The notes beneath the pieces were generated by a model. It was not told where the DNA came from, did not search any database, and saw only the letters and a list, made by a program, of their open reading frames with translations. Position numbers and translations under genes: made by a program. A DNA stretch of 64,000 nucleotides. Source: Litoditis marina (lineage: Eukaryota > Nematoda > Chromadorea > Rhabditida > Rhabditidae). Shown here piece after piece: positions 50,701-63,700 of the stretch. Location: positions 11,107,321 through 11,171,320 of the forward strand of contig OZ038438.1 of assembly GCA_964036275.1 (NCBI GenBank), read 5' to 3'. Every line of letters starts with the position of its first letter. The first letter of the stretch is position 1.

Positions 50701-51698
50701 ACACACTTAAACACATACTATATGGGGTTTACTGGGCGAACAACGCCATCATACTAGATTATCTACTTCGCATGGTTGATACACCTCTAGCTTCAGAGGA
50801 ATATGACTCACTAGTGTACAGTTATAATTACAACATGCTTTTGGAATAATCATTTGCAATGATCTCAATTACTCGATCCAAGGTAAAAAAAAATCGGCAC
50901 TTTAACACCCCGTTCATTGCAGACCTAGATTTCAATATATTAGAATAGCGTATTCCCAAAAATATACATCAACTAACCATGGGAGGTCTCGTGCAGTCGA
51001 TCGGGTGTTTGTGCTGCATTATGCGTCCCAGATATCTTTGAATTGGACAAGGAATACGGTCCACTTTGGCCGCCTGAAAAACAAGAAACAACTCTGAGAA
51101 GTTCTTCAATGATTGACGTTCTGATCGGGCACTAACGGCAGCTTCACTCCTGTGCGTGATTAAAACAGCATCAAAGCTTACTCACTGTAAACAAGTGAAC
51201 CAACTTTTCTGATAAAAATGTTGAGGTGCGATTAAGTAAGAAACAAACCTGAAACATGCTCCACTTCCAGCCACCCTTGACGTTCTGATCAGGCACAAAC
51301 GATGCGACAAAATCGTAGCTGGACACTTTGACTTTCTCTGACGGCTGAAGAGCGATACGACCATGACGAATACCCGTAGATGAAGGCACCTGAGTAGACT
51401 TCAGTCCCTGGAACTGCATCAACAATCGGTAATCACCATTCACAATTCGTGAGTCAGAGATAACCATCCGCAACGTGTAGAAAAAATAAAACAACCTTAG
51501 GCTGAACTGGCGGCGTCGGAGCTCCGTACGGTTCAACTGCCAACACATCCAGTGTATTCTTGGGAATGGGCAGAAACTGATGCAAATGACGTAATTCACT
51601 GGGAACTCGATGTTCAGCAATCTCCTTCTGCAAAGGTAACAACTTTTGTGAATGGAGCAATGTTAGAAATGACAGTTAATGGGGTAGTGTTTAAGAGA

Positions 51699-51731
<33 letters not shown>

Positions 51732-54700
51732 GAGGGGGAGAGAGATAATCTAATTGCAGCACCCACAAATTTCATCAAACAACAATAAACAACGGTCAGT
51801 AGCTCACCCTCAACTTCTTGATGATAGGGGTATACTGTGGCCAGCGATATTTGGTTTCATTCGAATCGGCCGAAGTGGAAGATTGGTTGTTCGGGTCAAC
51901 CAACGTCCAGAGCATCAACGTAGATAACATATCAAAACAAGAGTCGTAGAGGATTCTGAAATTAATCAAATACGAAGAAGTGCACCAGGCGAGTACATTC
52001 CAAAAAACACATTAGAAAAACATTTTTTCTCCTAACCTGTCTTTATCCGGTGACAACACTCCATGCAACATGATTTGGAAGAAGAGCAATGCCCAACTAT
52101 CACTGTGGGCTGGATTACAAATCTGAAAGAAAACAGATAACAAATACGGAAGATTTGCGAACAAAAGCATATACAGTAGAAGGGAAATTGTAAGCTCACT
52201 CGCTACATGCAACTACACACACAAATCTTGTGAGCAACTGACCTGTTGAAATACGCAACCGACCAGAGATAAACGGAGCAGAAGACCTTCCCGTTCGGCA
52301 GAAAACTTTTCCATAACCGGTAAAGCTGGATTCTGCAACAAAAAATCTAAGTGATTAAGTGCAGCTTCAACTTCGCCTGATCTCACCTTCGTAGCTTTGA
52401 AAAATAATAGACCTATCAAATTTTGACGCAGCAGAACTCCCACCTCCCACAACAAAAATTATTTGTATATGCAGCTGTTTCGCAACCGTAGTTTGGTGAG
52501 ATCGTATGTTTTCCGCAAACCATAAATACAAGTATTTATTTTGTTTATGGACTCATATTTTCAGTCTTAGAATAAAAACGCTTTCAACACACCTCTTTCG
52601 TCTTCAGAGTAAGATCCTGCAGTTGCTTATATAGCGATTGGACCAGTAGATCTTTGTTATCCTTACTGCCCTTATTCTTTTCGCATCGCATACAAGACAG
52701 CACCAAATTCAGAAACGACTGTTGAGAGAGCAACCAAGCACTGAAAAATATCGATTAACCCAAAAAGGCCAACCAGTTTATATAGAGAATGTTGGTTCTT
52801 GAGAAATTATTTATTGGAAACTAGTGGTATTTTGAAGGCATGAAAAGTAATGTGTTCAGCCATAGCTGTCAATAACGCAGAAAGCGAACGAGAGGAAGAG
52901 GCTAATTTAACAACCCAACAACCAACTGAACAATAAAACAAAATGCTAATAAAAATGGGAGAATCAAAACCTTTTGCATACCTCTGCTGGATCCGTTCTC
53001 GGGAGCTATCATTAGCAGTATCCAACATAGAAGCTGCCTCCTTTAGAAACTTGCCAGATACCTTCAAGAAGAAAACAGTATATAAACGAATACAGTAACG
53101 ACAATTGAACTGAGGGGTATATTTGAATTTAACGAACCGTCATACAATGGAAAGAAGCAGGGACATTCGCGGGTTCCGGGCAAATACGTACGAGCGGAGC
53201 GATGAGCCAGTAATTGGTAATGTTGGCGAACCGAAATTTGTCTCCAAGCTGGAAACAAAACAATAAACTAACAGTTAGAAGATATGTTCACGATCGGTGC
53301 AGATGAGATGTAACTTCTAAATAAACGCTTGCGTTTTATGTAAACATACTCGACGGCAAAAAATATGAATGGAAGAATGGAGACAAATAACTGACGACTG
53401 CCTGAGGCGGGGATATACCGTCCTTGTGGGCATTGGTGAACAAATCCCTGCAACACTTGCCGATTTCCCCCATGAGGGCATCAGCAGCTATGGCGCCTTG
53501 TTGTTGATGCTTCTGAGCTCCCTCTGGTGATATCTGAATAGGAGGACTGATGAAACACATCGTCAGTACACGACTTCGCCACCACACCACTAAGTAAGGT
53601 GCGACTATTCTACAAAAAGAAACCCGTTTGTCAATTTGAAAACGTGAACTAATTATTTTGGACGGAAAATAGACCATTTCTCCCGATATTGGCAAAAGGG
53701 AGCCCGTTTTTCGAATTTTGTGAATATTACCAGAGTATGTTATCCACGTGAACGGTCAAAGACGCTATAATGTTGAATTTTTATTTATCTAAAGTTCTGT
53801 CCTATTCACAACACTCGCCTCTTTGATCATGAGCATTAGGTCGAAGTATGTTGCCCGGAAATTCCATAGATTCATAACAGACAGAAGTTTGTCGATGAGA
53901 GCCTTCTTCGAATTGCCATTACACACTGTCAGTTCTCTAACGGTTTCTCTTTCACACTTCCGACGTATGCCTAATCGAAGCAGTTGTTGTCCCTGGAAAT
54001 TTTTGACATTTTCCATTTTTAGGATATAATGCGGTATATTCGCTGGTAAATGAGAGCTGGAGAAAAAGAAAAACGTCATTACTAACTTTTTTCAAATGTA
54101 CCGGATTGAGCGTTTAACATGTATCGAACTGAAGAAGAAAAAAAAGACACAGAATTCGCACATTACGTACCAAAACAAAAGCCCCATGTATACACCCACT
54201 ATTTCATAGTATCACGACATAACAAAAATCTATGACAATCTTACCAGACAGTTTTGCTTGAGTCGATCATGGTTGAATGCTTCCATGTTATTCGTTTCAG
54301 CAATACGGTACATCTTCATTGTGACCCAATCTTGTTCACAAATATGAGTGAGAACGGTCTTCACAATAATCATCAAATACTCTTTGCGATACATGGTAGA
54401 GTCCACGATACGGTAGAGTTCCAATCTGTAAAAGTGTTAGTTTAACAAAACGTATAACATATGAATTTAAATATCTGTTTTGGTATACAAAGAAAAAAAC
54501 ACACTCCAGATCTTTGTGACGATTCCTCAGTGTATCTTGGAGAATGCAGATATTACTGAGCATAGGAAAGATGACGTTGTCCATTTCGCTCCAGTGAATC
54601 ATGGAGATAATATTCTCATCGGCAGAAGTGGGCAGCAGCTTCACTTTTTCGCTCATACCCTTGTAGTGTTGGGATACTGTAATATGAAGCAATGTGACAC

Positions 54701-57700
54701 AGTTGTACTTAATCTAGAGTAAACATGCCATAACCGCTCAAGTGGGATCTTAACTTGTTGGCAAATTAAGTAGAGAGGATCAATAATTTGATTTCCCCAA
54801 ATTCTCTCCAAACCGTGGTAGGGTGGGGGTGTGAGGTAGAGGGTGTTTTAGTCTGGTGGGGGCCTACCACTATTGATCATCACTATCTCAGTCAAAAACA
54901 CCTACATACCCTGTTCGTGAAGACAACAACATATGAAATGAATAACTCACACAGGAACGGTTCATCCGTTTTGCAACCAATATTAGCTAGAATTTGCAAA
55001 GCAAGACAAACTCCCGGCTCACAGTCGTGGTCTTTCATCGATGCCGATGCTGCAAAGTTTTAACGATTGATTGAAAACAGCTGTCATGAAAGTTCGTACA
55101 ATTCTGAAAAGTAATCAAATTTATCAGTTATGACCTAAAAGATGGACAGGCTAAATAAGAACTAAAGTGCCATACATACTTGGTGCGTCTGCGGCGCGGG
55201 TAAACTAGTGGTTTGCCCGCAGACGCCCGCAAACGCACTCCAATTGAAGTATGTACGCGCGTCTACGGCTGACTGCGGCGTAGTTTCTCCCTCATTTGAA
55301 TTTCAAATAGAAAGTTCCAACTTATTGTTGAAACTATGATTTCCCTCCCCTTATTAGGAATATTTGTCATTTATCACATCAATGCTAATAATGTTTCCCG
55401 CAATATTTGTGAATCCCGCAATATTTGTGAATCTCTATTACTTGATTAGCGTTGATCTCCAACTGGTTTGTTGAAAATTCATGGAATATCATTATCAGAT
55501 TACCGCTTACCGAATCAACTTCTTTCTAATCCTAAACTTTTTTTTTCCATTCTGAAACTTTTTTTTCAAATACAAAACAAAAGAAAAGGAGACATTCACT
55601 TTAAACTGATTAAAAACTGATAATAGAGTGCAGTGAATATCGAGTAGAATACAAATATATATTTAAATAAACTATACTAAAGTAACTTGATGGGTTTAAT
55701 AATGATTTTTAGAACATTAGTGAAGTTATGTCGAGACTGATCAATCCGGACGCAGAGAGCCGCTGCGGCAATATTGAATTGGATCATTATTGCCGCAACT
55801 GCTGTTTGCGGCCGTCTGCGGCCCCGCCCGCAGACGCCCAAAGACGCCCGCAGCCGCTTTTGCCCGCCGAAGTATGAATGCGCGGCAAAACGCCGAGAGC
55901 CGCCACCAGCCGCACATTCGATCAATAATCAGGGGCGCCATACTTATATCATATGTTGCCCGCAGCCGCAGCCAAGTATGTATGGCACTTAACGGAAATA
56001 TTGCTCTCAAGTCCGAATGGGAAATGGAATGTTCGACGATAAACTACCTCCCCATCCCTGATCCTTCTTCATTACTGGCGGGAAAACGTTGTTGAGTAGT
56101 TCTGCCACTAGACGAGGTACACTGAAGGCATACTTGCCCGCGAGAAGCATGACAAAGGTAGCCAAAGGGTAGTGGGTGGAACAATCACTGATCTGTATGA
56201 TAAAAAATATGATGACATGAACATGACAGCAAATCGGTTGTAATTTCAATTTTCAGCATTATCTTAATATGTTCACAATAACACAAATAATATCAGCCTT
56301 CCAGATGGTGAAGTGGATGGTGTTAATAACGGCGCAAACATTGTTCGTCGTCACTTCCTATTCTTTATATGAACTTATATAAGTCTATCAAATGTCTTCG
56401 GAAGAAATAAACGTGACTCACATTCGTTTCCATCAGTAACTCTCCGTAACCAAGATGATTACTGACACTAGAACAGCACAAGGACTTGATGGCACATACC
56501 TGGAACATTAGAAATGACATCGAAGAAAACAAGACTGAGGAAAATGATTGGAAAAGTAAAGGAGAGAGGGGACAACGGCAAAGAAAGAAAGATAAGAAGA
56601 TTCCTTTTGGTTTTCATTTCTGGGAAAGTCAGAAAGTACATGAAATCTGAATCTAGTCTATTTTCTTTCACATACTCCACGACCCCCCCCCCCCCCCCCC
56701 ACAGTATTAACTTTAAACATCTAGTCAACGTTTTGATACCTTATATGTAAGAGCTATCGGCCAACATTGAAATGTATGTACTATGTTTAATATCCTTTAC
56801 TAAAACACAGAAAATAACAAATATTTCGAAATCGATTGTCATCCTCGTCACAATCACTAGTAAGTGTGTGACAGCGCATGTTTGTGAACCAACCCATTCA
56901 TCTGCGAGGGCGGGGATTTGAGCTGAAATGTGACCACAGAATGCAGACATCTCGGCTAAACGGTCGAAGTCGCGCTGACAATTCTGGAAATGAATACTCA
57001 ATTCATTCGAAAAAGGCCATTGAAAAATCCTAAAATGGGAACATGTGGCTTACACCTTTCGCTAATCTCTGCTAAAACCACTGTGTAAGAGCAAAGAGCA
57101 CAAGTAAAAAATCAAAAGTGATAGCTCGAATGTTATCTCGGAGTACCGCATATATTGTAAAATAACCTACCTTTGCGGCAATTAGAGCATTTATCACAAA
57201 TGAATATCTGTTGTGAAGCAAATCGAAGGATGGTAATCGTTTCTTATACTCGTGATACGAGAAAAATCGCCTGTAATACGGAAATGAAATAGAAACATAA
57301 TTTGACCTGTAAGCCATACAAATTCAGGGAACGAGTTTCTTCATCATGTAAAATTCAACAATTCATTTCCTCAATTATCGAAAACCAATTATTTACAAAG
57401 GAAAACGAGAAACTTACACAAATAATCCTTGCTCGAACTTGGAAAATACTATAAAGGGAACCGTTCACCAGCTGAAGTATGAACAAAACAAAACGTACAA
57501 CATTCGAGACTCGTCCTCTAGTATATCCTTGAAAAACAACGAGTTATATCTCGTGTTTCCGTTCGTAGAAGAGTTTCCTTGATTGAATACATTCCGGAAC
57601 TCCGAGTGGGCACCGTGTATCTTGACTGTGGTCAACTGAAAACCCAGCAAATATGAGATGTGTTGTGATGCGAGTTTTTGCACACTCTACGAGGAAGGAC

Positions 57701-60700
57701 AGAAGTTCTGAAATAGCTACTCTTACAGGAGGCAAGGACAATTAAACTATAATAGCTAGTATTAAGCGTACACTTTCTCACAGTTTATATAAGTATTTCA
57801 TACCTTGCTCTTTTTTAACTGGACTTTGGAATGATATGCAAACGCAGCGATGGTACGACCCCAGCTTGTAGCCGGATAATCGCGGGCACGAATCATCCTT
57901 TCTATCAACTCATACAGCCTGAAAATGAAAACAAAACAGGTGAGTTAATAGGGATAGGGACAATCAGATTAAACTTTTGTTTCCTCTGAGCCAATGTTAG
58001 AGTAGCTACCATTATTCCTTGCCATCAACTCGTACAGCCTGAAAATGGAAAGCGGGCGAGGGGGGGGGTCTGTCCGTAAACCAGGTGAAATCCAAGCTGG
58101 TGAAACAACGTACATGTTTGTTATTGCAGGTGCCTTTCCCGAGTGTAGATAGAAATGCCAGTGTTTGCTGAGATAGCTAACGAAGACATAACCGAGTTGA
58201 CCAGCCAACGATCCCGGAATACAATCGGCAGCCAATGATCGTACCACCTTCTCAACCAGGGACAATAGGGGAAGGATCTGAAAACATAAACACAAGACTG
58301 AACAAGAACTAAAAACTGCCATCTACATCATAAGATGAGGTATATAAACAACACATTAATTAACACGATTAATCCCTTTTCAGAAAAAATCTAATCCAAT
58401 TATGAAGTAATCAACAAACAAAAACTTTTACATTTTGAAGTACGACCACCTTCAATACAGTACTTCACCTTCTGCATAACTCGGACAAAGGCTCTGAATA
58501 TGATTGCATCATATGAATATGGGATGGGTGTCAACTCACGGCTTCACATAGTTCGAAAATCCCGAAAACGTATTCAGCTGACTCAAACATGCTACACAGA
58601 ATATCGAGGCCATCAGATGTGGGCATTTGAAGGGAATGACCACCCACGAAGTCTCGTATCATGTCAGAGAATGATTCGGCACACCAGCCACAAATAACGA
58701 CTTGATCATAGTAAGTTTGGGCCCTGAAAGAATGATCGCGTATGCTCCGGGCAACTTCTCCAGAGAAAAAGAAAAAAATTGCTGCGGTACTTGAACACTA
58801 GCGAACCTAGAACACGCGCTTTTAAACATCGTTTCAAGGTACCATATATAGTTCCATTGGTGAAAAATTGAAAACAAACTAGCTTACTTGAACTTTGATA
58901 GAGTTTCCTGAACCTTCTGAGCAGTATATCTTCGCGGACACCAGACTCTATCAGAATCATTGTAGAACTGCACATAAATCCTCTTCTGCCAGATTTTGCA
59001 GATTTCCCGAGCTACCTGAAAAAAATTCACCATTTGTAAATAATCATGAGAAATGAACGTAACGGATGATTTTACACGATATTTACATCCATTATTTTCC
59101 AAAACATTTGGAACAAAACAAAAACCCAACCTTTTTCAATTCATTTCTATGAGTTTCTCTACCATCGCCCATTCCGTAGAGAACCATGGCACGTTGATTA
59201 GCCTCACTTCGATACTCTTCTGTTTGAGGTAGTGGAACCTTAAATGAATGAAAATCTTTCACAACATTCCACAAACGTTGGCATGCACGTTCAATTCAAT
59301 GAAAACTAGCCGTACCGATTGATCAATTCCTACCTGGATCAATATTCGATGTTTGTACCACATATTTGCCGGTTCAGATACGAGAAGATGTTCGTCTTTT
59401 GACTCTGGTTCCGGTAGTATGAGACCTCCTGGAGGAGGGGGCTCATCTGGGGTAAGGTCTTCGAACTGAAATAATATATTCAAGCTGCCAAATGATGGAA
59501 CACTCAACTGAAAAGACCTGGTGGAAAGAATGTCTTCTTGACAAATATGATACTGAACTATGTAATCAAAACAACAAGTGAACTACAACCTGGAACGCAT
59601 ACGGTATTTGAGCTAACAAAACCGATGAAACTTCCAAAAAGAAGAGTAACTGATAAACAGTGTTCAGAAAGAAGCGTGTCCCCATATTTACCTGTGGCTG
59701 ATCACGATCTGTGGCGGTGTCCTCTTGTTTTATGTACTGGGAAATGATCGGGCGAAGATAGTTACACTCGGCGTTCGTAATCATGAACTTCACGAAACTG
59801 GAAAGAAGTAAAAATTCATTTCGTAAATGAAATCGCATATTGTTGATGTTATCACTTCAGTGAAATAAACGTCCTTATACAATTAGTGAACGTAAGATTA
59901 AACAAAAAAGTATTAGCGTGATGCGACCAACCTATCATGATTGAAGAGCTTCTGCCGAATCAGTTCAAGAAACAAGGCAATCGTTGAACCAAATTCCACT
60001 GAATAAAACGTAGAACCAACCTGTAACGATTGTAGCTAAACTTTTACAAACAGTTGAACTTTTATAATTAAAAACAGTAACAATGTAGTGGGAAATGTTA
60101 GTTTTACCAAGCCCGGGAAATTATTAGTCTGATATCATCGAAAAGATCTAATCCAAGCTCTTGTGAATGCACCATGGTCGAAACACTGGCTGTGCTTCTT
60201 AATAACGTCCTGACTTGAAAATTCATATATTTTTATCTTCGCTGACGATGGATGAGAGCTAGTAAATCAAATTTGGTAGTATTCAACCAACTAAATGTTT
60301 CAGATGCATTCACAATAATACATATATAAGAACTCGCAATAAACACTAGGTTTCGATTAGAACTCACCCGTGTAGACTCCGTTTCAAAATACTGTAAAAC
60401 AATGTCGTGGATAGTGAACTTTCCAAAATTCATAGATTGTTGACGATCAACTTGCTTCCGCAACACCTGAATAAAAGTTGTATTAGAAAAGAAAGTACAC
60501 CATTTTGCTGAATAAAAGAGTAATGGCTTATGTGTCATTTTAATCGGTTCTATATTTCTGACTTGACTACATATACAGCGAACATGTTGTCCCGATCTCA
60601 TAAATGAAGTATCAAAAATTAGTTATCGGAACTGCAAGGTACATCTCTCCAACCACAAAAGAGATATTAGTGTTATATTCAATGAAAACACTTTTGAACA

Positions 60701-63700
60701 ATATTATGTAAATATGTGTAGTGAAAGGTGCCCCGATGTTGAGTGGCACCTTTCATTGAGCACATTTTTCCATAATAACAAAAAAATTGGTCAGCTATTA
60801 ATTAGACTGATAATCTAGAAGTAGAGATGAAACAAACCTGTGCAATCAGACAAGGGCGATAACTACCATCTCGCTCTGTTGTAACAGCCCAATGGAGCAT
60901 CAACTTGATTCTAGAATTATGATTTGGAAACGAAAAGTATGAAAGTAGAATAACATCCATCCAAATCATGATGGGTTTCGATCCAACAATGATAAACTGT
61001 CGGATGATTCTTTATGTGCATGACGTTTTTATTGTCCCTCTCAATTCATAGAAGCGCTGATTATAAAACCAAATCTGCCCACTTACTTTCGGAATTGCTC
61101 ATATGGTTACAGCAGTGGAAGAACAATATAGCCTATCCCTCTACGCTAAGTAAAATGTTGCATAGCCCTTGCCATATAATTTTCTTGTAACAGTTGTCTT
61201 CATTTTCAGTTGTACAACAGAAACGTCTAACAGTCCAATAAGAAAAATGAAAATGAACAAGTCTCAAATCTCACCTGGACACAACTTGCTCGTCCCAGTT
61301 CTCGGCAGTGAAATGGAACAAGTCGGTAAGCAGGTGGGTGATGACTTCTGGATGAAGCACGTCGGCCGAGTCGAGAGCCCCCACCACATGGATGCAGTGG
61401 TCTATCTCCTTGGCTGTGACATGCACATTATAAATACGGGTTCATGGGGTCGTGCTTAATTACACATTTCAATCTAGCCTATCTATGGAAAATGATCCGA
61501 AATACAGAAGTGGGGGGGGGGGGGGGGGTATTGAGAACTGCATGAGAAATACCCTTTTTCAGAATATTAGTTGAGCTGAGAAGGCTTTTAAGGCTCAAAA
61601 TTAACATTCCCCTCCCAATATCATGTAAACAACACAACGACTCACCAAACATGAATTGTTCTTTTTGATTGAATGCCCATCGATCCTGAACGGCTTGACT
61701 TCTCCTCACTATCTCGCTATTCCGCAACTTTAGAATCTCGACGAATCTTTCGGATTCTACAATTTAACAAAATTCTATGATGAAGGGCAAAGATAACCCC
61801 AAACTTATTAAGATAACTGTTTTACAAACGTGGGCTCTGGCCAATTATAATTTATGATGTGTGTCAAACGATTAGGGAGAACATTTGACACACAAGTGGA
61901 AACGTCGTAAACATGGTAGAACTATCTGAACCCAAATGTTCTCACCTTTCCCGGTTGGAATGGGTAACTCGTAGATGGGACAGGGCAGAAGATCCAGCGG
62001 AGACGCACATAACTGCGACATTATGAAGGGCATGCGATCGGTCGTAACCTGCAATACGCGACTATGAACCGAATGAACCATCGGGTCATTTTGTTTCAAT
62101 ATTTCGCATTTGCAGTGCTAAACGCACATGACACCTTGACAAATCATCACTGAAAACATTAACAAGACCGTCATATACTTACTGAATGCCATTTCACAAA
62201 GAATCAAAACCAAGAAATATAAGATACCTTGAACTTATTCCATATTACAGATGCCGGTGCTTCAATTATTATATTGTGCAGTAGAGCACTGAGTAGATAG
62301 ATGTTCGAACGATGGCTATTGCACTGGACCAGTGTATGATACACACTCGATGATGGGCTCCAGCCACCGGGCTGACTAAACCAACAGAATTCTACTTTTT
62401 CACACTTTACTTAGACAATCCGTGAAGAAGAATGCTCCGTATACAAAAAAAACACACAATTGTGAAGACTGCTTCCAAAGTAATCAGTTGTGTTTATTTA
62501 TCACGAACTTAGTCTGAATCACAAATCGTCAAAGAACTATAATTCGCTCTTTATTCTCGCAACACCTCGCTTTTGTTGTTGAGACTCTACAGAAATTGCG
62601 ATTTTCACCCAATTTTACCCCTTTTTTCAACGCATGAGTTATCAACTCGTGACCCATTTTTTGATGAGAAACTCGCGCCAATCGTCTCCTATGAGAAGCG
62701 TTGGTGGTAAATGTTTTGAATATCAACTGACGTAATCTCGTCGAGTGAATCGGAGGTGGTCGGCTTCACGGATTCCAAAAGGGGGTCAACTGCCTTTCGC
62801 TCATCGAAGTCCATCTCAAACAACAAGATAAAAATGACGGAGAACAACAGTTTACCTACTGCTATTCCTACTACTATTAGGATAAAAAAGGTAACTAACT
62901 GAATAAGTATTTAAAGTTTCGTAGAACTGAACTTTACAAAATAAATGTAAAATTGATACTAATCAGGACAACTTAGCAATGAAATCCAGTAAACCTTTCT
63001 GAAAAAAAAGTTATGATTCTTCAACACACAACTTAATTTCATTTAAATTGATCTACTTGATCGAATGAATGTCAACTAAAAACATGCACAGGCACACAGG
63101 CTGTTACCTTTATAAGTCGAAGTTTCATGGCAAGCATATGAGCGGTACGTCGGGCGAGAATCAAATTCAGATTGATGTATTTGATGAACTGAGAGAGAAG
63201 AAGGAGAAAAACTCTGTAAAATACATCTTATGTTTCACAAAACATGTTAACCTTTTGACATAATGTCAAGCAAGCAGTTAAATTTGGTTCTATATTTAGG
63301 AGTTCATATAGGAAAACATTCATACATCAGTTACGAATCGAAATGACTTGAATTGAAAAAAATCTTCTTTTTTTGAAGAAGAAAAAACTACTAGCTTCGC
63401 AAATATGGAGTCCATCAGAACGTTGTCAATTAAGTTCCATTGGAAAACAAAACGTAAGCCATTATTTCCGGTTTGGTGAATCACTGATAACACTACTATA
63501 TCACAGTAACATATTAGTGACATAGAGAAAAAGTCAACGCACTTGGTTGGATAAACGTTACCTAAATTTGAACGGCTCGGCAAACTTTACTAACTGCTGA
63601 AAATAGTACACATTCTTAAGACAAACAGCACCTCAACAGAGCAGGCTTCTCTTCACCACAGTGAGCATCTCCATTATGCCTGCCGCGAATATAGAAATCT

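Noticed and set aside
53534..53609. MED12 exon extended to 53609
   Set aside because: It needs a phase that the preceding exon cannot supply and adds residues absent from MED12 relatives. Acceptor TATTCAG at 53534 fits better.
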